A DNA stretch of 64,000 nt. Source: Exiguobacterium sp. 9-2. GTDB taxonomy: Bacteria; Bacillota; Bacilli; Exiguobacteriales; Exiguobacteriaceae. Where the stretch lies: NCBI RefSeq assembly GCF_036287235.1, contig NZ_CP142850.1:2961501-3025500 (forward strand), given 5' to 3'. This document shows, piece after piece, positions 27,576 to 36,378 of this stretch. How positions within the stretch are numbered: position 1 is the stretch's first letter; every line of letters begins with the position of its first letter. The translations under genes and the position numbers were made by a program. The notes below the pieces were generated by a model, which ran no database searches, was not told the DNA's origin, and was given only the letters and a program-made list of their open reading frames with translations.

Positions 27576-28649
27576 TTATTTGGATGCTACTTTATCTTTT
27601 TTGATTTGCTTACTACGTAATTGACCACACGCAGCATCGATATCTGTTCCGTGCTCAAGACGAACACCACAGTTCAAGCCGTTCTTCTTCAATGTATCGT
27701 AGAACGTCGTGATATCTTCAGACGTACTGCGTTGATATTGACCGTGCTCATCGACTGGGTTGTACGGAATCAAGTTGACATACGTCAGGTGACGTTTGTC
27801 TTCAAACAATTTCGCGAGTTCGACCGCGTGTTCTTTTTGGTCGTTGACGCCACGAAGCAAGATATACTCGATCGTGATTTTACGGTTCGTTGTTTGAACG
27901 TAATAATCGATTGCTGGCATCAATTTCTCAAGCGGAATCGCCCGGTTGATTTTCATGATTTGCGTACGCAATTCATTGTTTGGTGCGTGAAGCGAGATAG
28001 CTAAGTTGACTTGGAGTTTTAAGTCAGCGAACTTGTAGATCTTGTCTGCCAAACCACTTGTTGAAACCGTGATGTGACGCGCACCGATTGCAAGACCATT
28101 GTGGTCCTTGATGACGTTCAAGAAGTCGACCATGTTGTCGAAGTTATCGAACGGTTCACCGATACCCATGACGACGACGTGGCTGACACGTTCTTCGTTT
28201 CCGACTGCATCGAGGTGATGTTGAACGTTCATGATCTGCTCAACGATTTCGCCTGCTGACAAGTCGCGGCTCTTCTTGATGAGACCACTTGCACAGAAGC
28301 TACAGCCGATGTTACAGCCAACCTGTGTCGTAACACAGACAGAAAGACCGTATTTATGACGCATCAAAACCGTTTCGATCAAGTTGCCATCATATAATTT
28401 GAAGAGGAACTTAATTGTTCCGTCTGCTGATTCTTGCTTGACCGCTTCTGTCATCGAGTCAATCGTAAAACTCTGATCTAACAACTCAAGGCAATCCTTG
28501 TTGACATTCGTCATTTCCGCGAAAGTCGTGACACGTTTACGGTAGAGCCAATCCCATACTTGTTTGGCACGGAATGGTTTGTGCCCTTGATTCGATAACC
28601 ATTCTGTCATCTGCTCAAGCGTTAATCCATAAATGGATGGTTTATTCAT
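27576..28649 (-). CDS. rlmN: 23S rRNA (adenine-2503-C2)-methyltransferase RlmN
   Basis: A 357-residue radical SAM enzyme that methylates C2 of A2503 in 23S rRNA and A37 of some tRNAs. The iron-sulfur motif CNIGCSFC is clear, preceded by SVCVTTQVG. The SAM region [12 protein letters not shown], a C-terminal [15 protein letters not shown] carrying the methyl-carrying cysteine region, and the N-terminal [11 protein letters not shown] are all typical. I chose the ATG at 28649, eight bases after a GAGGT site. It is a stand-alone gene. Confidence 0.96.
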   Translation of the reverse strand: MNKPSIYGLTLEQMTEWLSNQGHKPFRAKQVWDWLYRKRVTTFAEMTNVNKDCLELLDQSFTIDSMTEAVKQESADGTIKFLFKLYDGNLIETVLMRHKYGLSVCVTTQVGCNIGCSFCASGLIKKSRDLSAGEIVEQIMNVQHHLDAVGNEERVSHVVVMGIGEPFDNFDNMVDFLNVIKDHNGLAIGARHITVSTSGLADKIYKFADLKLQVNLAISLHAPNNELRTQIMKINRAIPLEKLMPAIDYYVQTTNRKITIEYILLRGVNDQKEHAVELAKLFEDKRHLTYVNLIPYNPVDEHGQYQRSTSEDITTFYDTLKKNGLNCGVRLEHGTDIDAACGQLRSKQIKKDKVASK

Positions 28650-28773
28650 TTCAAAAGACCTCATTTCTTTTTCCAGAACTACAACATTCCTTTATCTTAG
28701 TAAAAATCAGCGCGTGACGCAACGTTCAAATCCTAAATGTTCAGTTTCTGTAAATTTTTTTCGTCACTTTCGA

Positions 28774-29577
28774 TCAAATCGACAGACTTCGACGCCCGAA
28801 TTGAACGAATGCTCCAGTCAAGAAAATGAGAAATAGGACGAATAGGATGACCGAATGGAGCAGAAAATGATTCGTTCCTTCTAGTAATTGCGTCGTATTG
28901 AATAAGGAGAAGACGGATAGATAACGGAGCCACTCTGTCTTGTCACTCAGTTCAGACAGAATCGTCAAGACGATCGATAGGACGAGTACACTACCAGCAA
29001 GCGAAAAAGCACGTCGTTCTTCATCGAATAACGTCGCAATGAATAACGTAAATGTACCAATTGCAAAGAGTAACATTAGCGCATTGAGTTGAATTCGCCA
29101 TAATACCATAGTATCGATCGTAATTCCGCTCATCCACCAATCCGCTACCATCAATACGAGACCGTTCAGCGTGACGAAAAGAAGACTAGCGAGTCCGATG
29201 ACGCTTGCAACTGCTAACGTATAGTCATTTCGTGTGATCGGTGCCGCTAGGTAGACGATCAATTCTCCATTGTCGATTGGTCGCGCGACGAGTCGTGCTG
29301 CTAGCGAGAGTAAAAATAGACTCGCGATGACTTGGAAGATCAATCCGTAATAATTCCCACCGAGCAGATCAAGCACATTATTGAATCCTGTCACCTTATC
29401 GTATTGGAATGCTTTTAAGACTTCCGGGGGTAATGCTTGAAGCTTTGCTTCTAATAAACCTGTCTTCATCATCGATGGATAAAGCAACGCAAGCATCAAC
29501 AAATAAAGACTCGTTCCAATCGCATAAGCAAGAACAGGCTTTCTGACTTGCTTGAATAAAGAGCGGATTAGCAACAT
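28774..29577 (-). CDS. ABC-2 type membrane permease
   Basis: A 267-residue membrane protein with six hydrophobic segments. A large loop after the first segment (KTGLLEAKLQALPPEVLKAF) is typical of ABC-2 exporter permeases. The ATG at 29577 forms a TGATG overlap with the ATPase stop; a GTG one codon earlier is possible. Together with the upstream ATPase it would make an exporter. Substrate is unknown. It is the last gene of a three-gene run. Confidence 0.83.
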   Translation of the reverse strand: MLLIRSLFKQVRKPVLAYAIGTSLYLLMLALLYPSMMKTGLLEAKLQALPPEVLKAFQYDKVTGFNNVLDLLGGNYYGLIFQVIASLFLLSLAARLVARPIDNGELIVYLAAPITRNDYTLAVASVIGLASLLFVTLNGLVLMVADWWMSGITIDTMVLWRIQLNALMLLFAIGTFTLFIATLFDEERRAFSLAGSVLVLSIVLTILSELSDKTEWLRYLSVFSLFNTTQLLEGTNHFLLHSVILFVLFLIFLTGAFVQFGRRSLSI

Positions 29578-30458
29578 CACGATGGTTCCTCCTCGCCGTA
29601 ATAATGCAAAAAGACCTGTTCTAGATCATCCGCCGATTGTCGGATCAATCGCACATCATACTGCGTTAAAAAAGCAATCACCTGATTTAAGGTCAACGTC
29701 TCATCCGTTTGAAAACTGACTTCTGTCCGCTTCGGTTCAACGCCGACTTGCATCGCGAATTGCGCCGCTTCCGTCTCGCTTTGAAAAACGATCGTGTACA
29801 CCTTTCGACTCGATCGAATCAACGCATGAATATCGGATTCGACGATGATGCGACCCGCTTTGATTAAAGCGGCTCGATCACACGACTTTTCCATCTCTGG
29901 AAAGTGATGCGAACTCATCAAGATCGCTTTTCCCGCTTGTTTCTCCTGTTCAATCCACTCTAAAAAACGCTCTTGCATCAAGGGATCAAGTCCACTTGTC
30001 GGCTCATCGAGTAGGTAGACCGGCGCATCCTTCATGAAACAACCGACAAGTGCCAGTTTTTGTTTCATTCCTTTTGACATCTTTCGGATTTTTGTCTTCG
30101 TCTCAAAGGGAAACCGTTTCAACAACAATTGCCGCCGTGCCGGATCGCTGCCGTGTAGTCGCTGCATCAAATCCAGCATGTCTGCTCCTGTCATGTCTCC
30201 AGGCAGACTAATTTCACCCGGTAAATAACCGACCAACTGCTTTACTTCTTTACTTTGATTCCAGCAATCAAAACCGCCCACGATTGCTTTTCCATCGTCC
30301 GCAGCCAGTAGTCCCATTAAATGCCGGAGCGTCGTTGATTTTCCGGATCCATTTGGTCCGATAAAACCGAATATCATACCCGGCTCAACCGTAAAACTGA
30401 CATCGAATATCCCCCGTCCCGGCGCAAATTCCTTCGTCACATGCTCCAAACGGATCAT
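29577..30458 (-). CDS. ABC transporter ATP-binding protein
   Basis: A 293-residue ATPase. Walker A is FIGPNGSGKSTTL, the signature is RKMSKGMKQKL, Walker B is VYLLDEPTSGLDP and the H-loop is LMSSHHF. The signature has KMSKGMKQ, which is usual for ABC-2 exporters of the YtrB/EcsA-like class. Start choice is between two adjacent ATGs; the second (30458) lies seven bases after GGAGG. It is nine to twelve bases downstream of the methyltransferase gene, so the three genes probably form one operon. Confidence 0.9.
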   Translation of the reverse strand: MIRLEHVTKEFAPGRGIFDVSFTVEPGMIFGFIGPNGSGKSTTLRHLMGLLAADDGKAIVGGFDCWNQSKEVKQLVGYLPGEISLPGDMTGADMLDLMQRLHGSDPARRQLLLKRFPFETKTKIRKMSKGMKQKLALVGCFMKDAPVYLLDEPTSGLDPLMQERFLEWIEQEKQAGKAILMSSHHFPEMEKSCDRAALIKAGRIIVESDIHALIRSSRKVYTIVFQSETEAAQFAMQVGVEPKRTEVSFQTDETLTLNQVIAFLTQYDVRLIRQSADDLEQVFLHYYGEEEPS

Positions 30459-30470
30459 CATCCGACCTCC

Positions 30471-31130
30471 TCATCCCTTATTTCGCTCATCACTGTATTC
30501 ATACCCGTTTTGAAGCAGTTTGTTCGGATCAAAACGATAGATGACGAATCGCTCGTCGTGATTTTTGTCATAAAGATCCCGCAATCGAATCTCATCAACT
30601 TGATCAAATACGGTATGGCGCTCTAGATACTCCCGGTATTCATCGGTTGGGTAATACAAAATGAGATCAACTGAACGCGAGGAGCGCTCGACTGAACTTA
30701 AGATGTGATCGACTATTTTCATGAAAATTTGCGAAGAGAATGGATTGAAAAAATAAAACTTGTTTGCCTCATCCGGAATGACGTACTGCTCGGCATACGC
30801 CTGTTCAAATCGTAAACCTCCGGAGCGCCGCTTCCGTCGACTTTGGTAGTTCCCCATATTCCGGATCGCGTCTTCGTAAAATTGTCCGTTCATCTCGATT
30901 CCGATGACGGAGCAGTCAAAACGGTCGTGTAAGTAAAAGTTCAAGCGCCCTTTCCCACATCCGAAGTCAATGACAGTATCCTGTTTTTGAAACAAATACG
31001 TTTCGCACAGTTCGTCTAATGCTGCATAGGGCGTTGGTTCATATCGATTGTAGTGACTAAACACACTATAAAGATGTTGCATTTCAATGGTCTCAATTCG
31101 TAGTTGTTGATCGTATTCCTGTTCATTCAT
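30471..31130 (-). CDS. Class I SAM-dependent methyltransferase
   Basis: A 219-residue Rossmann-fold methyltransferase. The SAM-binding motif I is TVIDFGCGKGRLNFYL, followed by the acidic end of the second strand in SVIGIEMNG. A motif IV-like FYFFNPFS is seen further on, an NPF variant of the usual (D/N)PP(F/Y). The substrate is unknown. It is the first gene of the methyltransferase/ABC ATPase/permease run and diverges from the heme monooxygenase gene. Whether it modifies an exported molecule is open. Confidence 0.83.
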   Translation of the reverse strand: MNEQEYDQQLRIETIEMQHLYSVFSHYNRYEPTPYAALDELCETYLFQKQDTVIDFGCGKGRLNFYLHDRFDCSVIGIEMNGQFYEDAIRNMGNYQSRRKRRSGGLRFEQAYAEQYVIPDEANKFYFFNPFSSQIFMKIVDHILSSVERSSRSVDLILYYPTDEYREYLERHTVFDQVDEIRLRDLYDKNHDERFVIYRFDPNKLLQNGYEYSDERNKG

Positions 31131-31216
31131 CGTTTGTTCCTTCTTTCCGGCATTCTTGCCTTCATCGTACTATACTGAAGAAGTACATTATTCGTTTTTT
31201 GAAAGGGGATTTCATA

Positions 31217-31540
31217 ATGATCGTCGTTACGAACCGTATTAAAGTCAAAAAAGGCATGGCTGCTGCCCTCGCTCCTCGTTTTACACGTCCAAGTGGACTT
31301 GATACGATGGATGGATTCATCCGCGTCGAGGTCTTGTTGACACAAAACATCGAAGAACATGATGAGATGAACGTCAACATGTACTGGGAAGATATGAAGA
31401 GTTTCCAAGCATGGCGGGAAAGTGACGATTTCAAAGCGTCCCATAGTCGACCGGCGAATAGTGAAGCCGGAGAATCGCCAATGCTCGGTAGCGAAATTCT
31501 GACGTACGAAGTCGCTTCGGTCAAAGAACGCGCGCAATAA
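31217..31540 (+). CDS. IsdG-type heme-degrading monooxygenase
   Basis: A 107-residue ABM-fold protein. Residues matching the IsdG/IsdI catalytic triad fall at nearly the same numbers: Asn6 (VVTNRI), Trp66 (FQAWRES) and His76 (KASHSR), where S. aureus IsdG has 7, 67 and 77. Such enzymes open the heme ring and release iron. I start at the ATG at 31217 after GAAAGGGGATTTCATA. No heme uptake genes are nearby, and I see no clear Fur box upstream. It differs from the other ABM protein at 3056, which lacks this triad. Confidence 0.87.
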   Translation: MIVVTNRIKVKKGMAAALAPRFTRPSGLDTMDGFIRVEVLLTQNIEEHDEMNVNMYWEDMKSFQAWRESDDFKASHSRPANSEAGESPMLGSEILTYEVASVKERAQ

Positions 31541-31543
31541 ACT

Positions 31544-31570
31544 AAAAAGGACTCGTCTTGAGTCCTTTTT
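31544..31570 (+). terminator. Intrinsic terminator of the heme monooxygenase gene
   Basis: AAAAAGGACTC pairs perfectly with GAGTCCTTTTT across a five-base loop, three bases after the stop codon. Confidence 0.93.
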
Positions 31571-31662
31571 GTGTACCCCTATCAAAATAGTGAAAGGGTG
31601 TATTTGTCTCAAATGGTATTATTTGTTATTATAGTGCCAATACAGAGAGAAGAGGACCTTTC

Positions 31663-32400
31663 ATGAATTCGTTAACTATATTTGAACAAGTCATTCGTAG
31701 CTTACCTGACGATCGTACGTTACGACGTGATGAATTATGGACGGATGATTTTTTATTGCAACAGGAGAATAATCTAACCGTCTACTATTCTCCGATCGGT
31801 GAATATATCAATACTGAGGCTAAAGTCGTCATCGTCGGGATCACACCTGGCTTTGAACAGATGCGAATCGCCTTTGAGGAAGCGACGGATGCGCTCCATC
31901 ATGGTGCTTCGCTAGAAGAGACGGCACGGCTCGTCAAATATACAGCCAGTTTTGCTGGAACGATGCGACGTAATCTCGTCCAGATGTTAGATGCACTTGA
32001 GCTTCCAGCATTGCTTGGAATCGAGACGACGGCTAGCTTATTTCATCAACATCAGAAATTATTACATCCGACGTCACTGTTAAAGCAACCCGTCTTCTAT
32101 CGGGAAAAAAATTATTCGGGGCATCAACCGAAGATCAGTCGCAGTCCTTTATTGAGACATTATGCGGAGGAACACTTCGTCGCTGAAATCAATCAGCTAC
32201 GAAAACCGACACTGTTGATTCCACTTGGTCGTGTCGTCGAAGCACAAGTCCGTAGTTTGATTCATGATGGACGAATCGAACAGCATCAGCTTCTTTCAGG
32301 CTTCCCTCATCCATCTGGTGCGAATGGTCATCGGAAAAAACAGTTTGAAGAGAATCAACCGTACTTAATGAAACAGCTCATTCAGCATTTTGCGGAGTAG
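31663..32400 (+). CDS. Hypothetical protein with uracil-DNA-glycosylase-like motifs
   Basis: A 245-residue soluble protein that I cannot place in a named family. Two short segments recall the uracil-DNA glycosylase superfamily: VVIVGITPGFEQM at about 55-67 (like motif A GxxPG) and SGFPHPSGANGHR near residue 215 (like the HPSP-type motif B). A hydrophobic strand LLIPLGRVVE lies between, as expected for that fold. Whether it excises bases is untested. The ATG follows GAGAAGAGGACCTTTC. It converges on htpG across a shared terminator. Confidence 0.7.
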   Translation: MNSLTIFEQVIRSLPDDRTLRRDELWTDDFLLQQENNLTVYYSPIGEYINTEAKVVIVGITPGFEQMRIAFEEATDALHHGASLEETARLVKYTASFAGTMRRNLVQMLDALELPALLGIETTASLFHQHQKLLHPTSLLKQPVFYREKNYSGHQPKISRSPLLRHYAEEHFVAEINQLRKPTLLIPLGRVVEAQVRSLIHDGRIEQHQLLSGFPHPSGANGHRKKQFEENQPYLMKQLIQHFAE

Positions 32401-32415
32401 CTCATTCTTTTTTTG

Positions 32416-32453
32416 AAAAATGACGCCATCCTCATACGGATAGCGTCATTTCA
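32416..32453. terminator. Bidirectional intrinsic terminator
   Basis: AAATGACGCCATCC pairs with GGATAGCGTCATTT (one mismatch) across a six-base loop. On the minus strand it is followed by TTTTTCAAAAAAA, so it should end htpG transcripts well. Confidence 0.85.
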
Positions 32454-32455
32454 AT

Positions 32456-34318
32456 TTAAACCATTAATAAACACACATCATTCGCGAATGCTACTGGATC
32501 CTCGAGTGGGAGTCCTTCGACAAGCAATGCTTGTTGATACATCAGTTTTGTATAGCGCTCAAATTTCGAACGGTCATTTTGATAAGCTGATTCAAGAGAT
32601 TTAAACACTAGGTGTGACGGGTTCAACTCGAGAATCTTGACCGCTTCTACCCCTTCATTATTCGGTATCGCTTTCAAGATTTTCTCCATCTCGATTGAGA
32701 CGGCGCCGTCTGTCGCAAAGCAGACAGGATGCGATTTTAGACGCGTCGATGCTTTGACTTCCTTGACCTGTCCACTTAAGATCTCCTGCATCGCTTGGAA
32801 CATTTCTACTTGTGCCTCTGTCGTCTCTGCTTCTTCTGCTTCGATTCCTAAGTCACTGCTCGTAACTGATTTGAATGTTTTCTCGTCATACGTCATCAGC
32901 ATCTGAATCGCGAACTCATCGATCTCTTCCGTGAAGTACAAGATGTCATATCCTTTATCACGGACGAGCTCGGATTGCGGTAATTTATCCAAACGATTTG
33001 TGCTCTCACCAGCGGCGTAGTAGATATGCGCTTGGTCTTCCGGCATCGCTGCGACGTATTCTGCGAGCGTGATCAACTTCTTCTCCTTCGCTGAGTAGAA
33101 GAGGATGAGGTCCTGTACCTGTTCTTTATGCATGCCGTAATCATTGTACATACCAAACTTCAGCTGACGTCCGAACGCTTGATAGAACGTTTCGTACTTC
33201 GCGCGATCTTCGCGCAAAAGTGCTTCGAGTTGTGTTTTAATTTTACTTTGGATATTTTTCGCGATCAGTTTCAATTGACGATCGTGTTGCAACAACTCAC
33301 GCGAGATGTTAAGCGATAAGTCCTCCGAGTCGACCATTCCTTTGACGAAACTGAAGTGATCCGGCAACAAATCACTGCATTTTTCCATGATCAAGACACC
33401 ATTCGCGTAAAGCTCGAGTCCTTTTTCAAATTCTTTCGAATAATAATCGTACGGTGCCTGTTCCGGAATGAATAAGATCGATTGATAACGAACGGCGCCA
33501 TCGACGCTGATATGAATGTGTTTTGCCGGTTTGTCAAAACCATACCGCTTCTCTTGGTAGAAGTTCGAATAGTCTTCGTCTGTCAATTCTCGTTTGTTCT
33601 TCCGCCAGATCGGCACCATGCTGTTGATCGTCTTGACGACCTCGACCTCTTCCGTCTCGTCACTGCCCTCGATCGGCTGACGTTCGAGTTCCTTCATCTC
33701 GATCGGATAACGGATGAAATCCGAGTATTTCTTGATGATGTTGCGCAGACGATACGTCTCGAGGTATTCGTCATACGATTCTTCTTCCTCGTTCGCCTTG
33801 ATGTGGAGCGTAATCTCCGTTCCGACGGTTTCTTTGTCGACTTCCTCGATCGTATAGCCTTCGACACCACGCGATTCCCATTTATAAGCGATCTTACTAC
33901 CGAACGGTTTCGTAACGACAGTGACGACGTCTGCGACCATGAACGCGGAATAGAATCCGACACCGAATTGACCGATGATATCATGACCATCTTGTGCTTC
34001 ATTCTCTGCCTTAAAGGCAAGCGATCCACTCTTCGCGATCGTTCCAAGATTTTCTTCTAGCTCGTCTTTCGTCATTCCGATTCCTGTATCACGAATGACG
34101 AGCTGTCGTGTTTCTTTATTTGGTTCGATCGTAATTTTGTAGTGTTCCTTCTCGAACGAAATCGTATCGTCCGTCAATGCTTTATAGTACATCTTATCCA
34201 TGGCGTCACTAGCATTCGAGATCAATTCGCGCAGGAAAATCTCCTTATGCGTATAGATGGAATGAATCATCATCTCCAGCAATCGTTTTGATTCCGCCTT
34301 AAATTGTTTCGTTTCCAT
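32456..34318 (-). CDS. htpG: Molecular chaperone HtpG (Hsp90)
   Basis: A 620-residue Hsp90 chaperone. The GHKL ATPase domain shows [24 protein letters not shown], and the glycine-rich lid [15 protein letters not shown]. The middle domain contains [14 protein letters not shown] with the catalytic arginine, followed by a C-terminal dimerisation part. I set the start at 34318, after AGGGGAGGCAGAATAAGC. A longer frame reaching 34351 would begin inside the CIRCE element and is rejected. It is transcribed alone from a promoter with a perfect CIRCE operator. Confidence 0.96.
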   Translation of the reverse strand: METKQFKAESKRLLEMMIHSIYTHKEIFLRELISNASDAMDKMYYKALTDDTISFEKEHYKITIEPNKETRQLVIRDTGIGMTKDELEENLGTIAKSGSLAFKAENEAQDGHDIIGQFGVGFYSAFMVADVVTVVTKPFGSKIAYKWESRGVEGYTIEEVDKETVGTEITLHIKANEEEESYDEYLETYRLRNIIKKYSDFIRYPIEMKELERQPIEGSDETEEVEVVKTINSMVPIWRKNKRELTDEDYSNFYQEKRYGFDKPAKHIHISVDGAVRYQSILFIPEQAPYDYYSKEFEKGLELYANGVLIMEKCSDLLPDHFSFVKGMVDSEDLSLNISRELLQHDRQLKLIAKNIQSKIKTQLEALLREDRAKYETFYQAFGRQLKFGMYNDYGMHKEQVQDLILFYSAKEKKLITLAEYVAAMPEDQAHIYYAAGESTNRLDKLPQSELVRDKGYDILYFTEEIDEFAIQMLMTYDEKTFKSVTSSDLGIEAEEAETTEAQVEMFQAMQEILSGQVKEVKASTRLKSHPVCFATDGAVSIEMEKILKAIPNNEGVEAVKILELNPSHLVFKSLESAYQNDRSKFERYTKLMYQQALLVEGLPLEDPVAFANDVCLLMV

Positions 34319-34340
34319 GCTTATTCTGCCTCCCCTTTTT

Positions 34341-34367
34341 TTAGCACTCATTCGTATAGAGTGCTAA
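34341..34367 (-). promoter_or_regulatory. CIRCE element (HrcA operator) of htpG
   Basis: TTAGCACTC-N9-GAGTGCTAA is a perfect match to the CIRCE consensus, 22 bases upstream of the htpG start. It lies between the -10 element and the ribosome site, where bound HrcA would block transcription. Confidence 0.97.
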
Positions 34368-34377
34368 TTCATCTCCT

Positions 34378-34406
34378 ATTATTAGGGAGTTCTAAATATC
34401 TGTCAA
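34378..34406 (-). promoter_or_regulatory. SigA-type promoter of htpG
   Basis: On the minus strand TTGACA (34406-34401) is followed after 17 bases by AATAAT (34383-34378). The -35 element overlaps the stop codon of the upstream gene. Confidence 0.85.
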
Positions 34407-35272
34407 TCTTCTTTCCCGCTATTTTTTACGACTTTTTCATGGACGATTTTTCCGATTTGACGTAAGTGTTCCGCTGACCCATAGGTGCCATGGCTGACGC
34501 CGTTTTCATCTTTTCGATTACCGAGACCGATGAATTGCTCACTTGGTTTGAAGTGGAGACCGACCACGGGGACCTGAAATTGTGATGAAAAGCCGATTTG
34601 AAAAATCGCGTCTGGATAATCCGTTGGTCGATAGGTTGTCCAATCGATATCTGGTTCGAGCTTCGCAAATCGTTCCGTGTGTTCCTTACCGAGCAGGATG
34701 ATTCCTTTTATCGAAAACAGTTCAAGCAGGCGTAACAAAAATGTCTGACCGAACGGACTATCTTCCAACACGCTGCGTTCTTTGATCGCTCCCATGTAGT
34801 GGTGCGTCGGAAATGGAAAAAAATCCAAGTGAATGACTGGATCAAACGTCTTTTCGTAAAACGACGCACCGAGTCCGTTCAAGAATCCTTCGAGTTTACC
34901 GCCACCTGGTCGACCGAACCAGGTCCGGTACACATTTGGTTGTTTAAAGTAACGATTGAAGCGCCGGATTGAATCTGTCAGCGTCTCCTCCTGGAGATAA
35001 TCCTCCCATGACATCGACTTCGGACGAATAAAGAGCGGACCGGTCTCGTCGAATCGTAATGCGCCCGTCCGGTCTAAAAACTGCGTTCGGGATGGGTTCG
35101 TCGCGATCGTCACCCAACTGCTACGCGTCGCATCACCAAACCAAAGGACAGGTGTCGTTTGATCAATCAGTTGATCTGCGAACGCACTTTTCTCGAGCGT
35201 CATTTGATACTCGACAGCTTCCTGTAATAATTTTTTGGCAAGTTGCCATTGATCGGATGTCAGCGTTCTCAT
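34403..35272 (-). CDS. Hypothetical protein, possible UDG-superfamily fold
   Basis: A ~289-residue soluble protein that I do not recognise. The segment WVTIATNPSRTQF at about 50 and VVGLHFKPSEQF near 240 loosely match the two conserved corners of UDG-like folds (xNPS and HxxPS). IHLDFFPFPTHHYMGAI and IILLGKEH lie between. This match is weaker than for the protein at 31663. Start is uncertain: the ATG at 35272 has AAAGGGAG directly against it, which is too close to be ideal, and the frame stays open to an ATG at 35335. It is upstream of htpG in the same direction, but htpG has its own promoter. Confidence 0.65.
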   Translation of the reverse strand: MRTLTSDQWQLAKKLLQEAVEYQMTLEKSAFADQLIDQTTPVLWFGDATRSSWVTIATNPSRTQFLDRTGALRFDETGPLFIRPKSMSWEDYLQEETLTDSIRRFNRYFKQPNVYRTWFGRPGGGKLEGFLNGLGASFYEKTFDPVIHLDFFPFPTHHYMGAIKERSVLEDSPFGQTFLLRLLELFSIKGIILLGKEHTERFAKLEPDIDWTTYRPTDYPDAIFQIGFSSQFQVPVVGLHFKPSEQFIGLGNRKDENGVSHGTYGSAEHLRQIGKIVHEKVVKNSGKED

Positions 35273-35407
35273 CTCCCTTTTTACAGCGATTATGCTGTTG
35301 TAGATGTACCCCTTATCTTCTATTACTAGACGCATCGATGGGTTTAATCTCCATTTCTCCGGGAATGTTTCATAAGGTGAACGATACGACTTAGGAGGGA
35401 TTTAGCA

Positions 35408-36238
35408 ATGGGTAGACTGGATCAAAAAATAGCTGTCATTACCGGCTCGGCAACAGGGATTGGACAAGCGACTGCGCTTGTATTCGCAGAACAAGGAGCA
35501 ACGGTCGTTTGTGCCGATGTCTCACTTGAAAAAGCAAAACAAACAGTAGAACAGATTACACAACAAGGCGGGAAAGCGGAAGCCGTCCATGTCGACGTCT
35601 CAGACGTCGAGAGTGTTGAGCAACTTGCGAAGCATGTCAAAGAGACATACGGTACGGTCGACGTCCTCTTCAACAATGCCGGAATCGATGAACAAGGCGG
35701 GAAAGTCCACGAGTATCCAATCGATCTCTTCGACCGGATCATCGCTGTCGATTTACGCGGTACATTCCTCGTCAGTAAATTCTTGATTCCACTCATGCTG
35801 GATAACGGTGGTTCGATCATCAACACGTCATCGATGTCGGGTCGCGCAGCTGACTTGAACCGGTCTGGTTATAACGCGGCGAAAGGCGGGATCGCGAACT
35901 TCACTCGCGCGATGGCAATCGATTACGCGCGTCATGGTATTCGTGTCAATTCGTTATCGCCAGGAACGATTGAAACACCACTCATCGATACACTCGTCGG
36001 TGAAAAAGAAAAAGAACAAGGCAAACAGTTCCGCGATGCGAACGCCTGGATCACACCACTCGGTCGACTCGGTAAACCACGCGAGATGGCAACGGTCGCC
36101 CTCTTCCTTGCTTCTGACGACAGCTCATATGTCACAGGTGAGGACATCACGGCGGATGGCGGCATCATGGCTTATACATGGCCGGGAGAGATGTTAATCG
36201 ATTCGAAGTGGAAAGACGAAGCAGAAAAAAGTGAATGA
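35408..36238 (+). CDS. Short-chain dehydrogenase/reductase (SDR)
   Basis: A 276-residue classical SDR. The cofactor motif is TGSATGIGQA, followed by DVSLEKA (an Asp that favours NAD), LFNNAGI, the catalytic Ser in INTSSMSG, and YNAAKGG with the active-site Tyr and Lys. The C-terminal ITADGGIMAYTWPGEM is usual for the family. The substrate is unknown. The ATG follows TTAGGAGGGATTTAGCA. It is monocistronic, closed by a hairpin just after the stop. Confidence 0.92.
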   Translation: MGRLDQKIAVITGSATGIGQATALVFAEQGATVVCADVSLEKAKQTVEQITQQGGKAEAVHVDVSDVESVEQLAKHVKETYGTVDVLFNNAGIDEQGGKVHEYPIDLFDRIIAVDLRGTFLVSKFLIPLMLDNGGSIINTSSMSGRAADLNRSGYNAAKGGIANFTRAMAIDYARHGIRVNSLSPGTIETPLIDTLVGEKEKEQGKQFRDANAWITPLGRLGKPREMATVALFLASDDSSYVTGEDITADGGIMAYTWPGEMLIDSKWKDEAEKSE

Positions 36239-36245
36239 GCAATGC

Positions 36246-36280
36246 GCGGTGTAACCCTTTAGTTGCACCGCTTTTCTTTT
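36246..36280 (+). terminator. Intrinsic terminator of the SDR gene
   Basis: GCGGTGTAAC (36246-36255) pairs with GTTGCACCGC (36262-36271, one mismatch), followed by TTTTCTTTT. Confidence 0.8.
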
Positions 36281-36378
36281 ACCTCAAGACGTTCAGTACC
36301 GTAAATTATTTTCTGAATCAGTTTACCTCCCTGAAGTATTTTTATCAGGGTACACTACAGGTAAAGGGGGAAAAATTC

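Noticed and set aside
31127-31612. 161-codon minus-strand open frame over the heme monooxygenase gene
   Set aside because: The opposite strand encodes a protein with an intact IsdG catalytic triad and good ribosome site.
33482-34060. 192-codon open frame on the plus strand inside htpG
   Set aside because: It is antisense to a clear Hsp90 gene, has no ribosome site and reads as low-complexity Asp/Arg/Phe-rich sequence expected from reversed codons.
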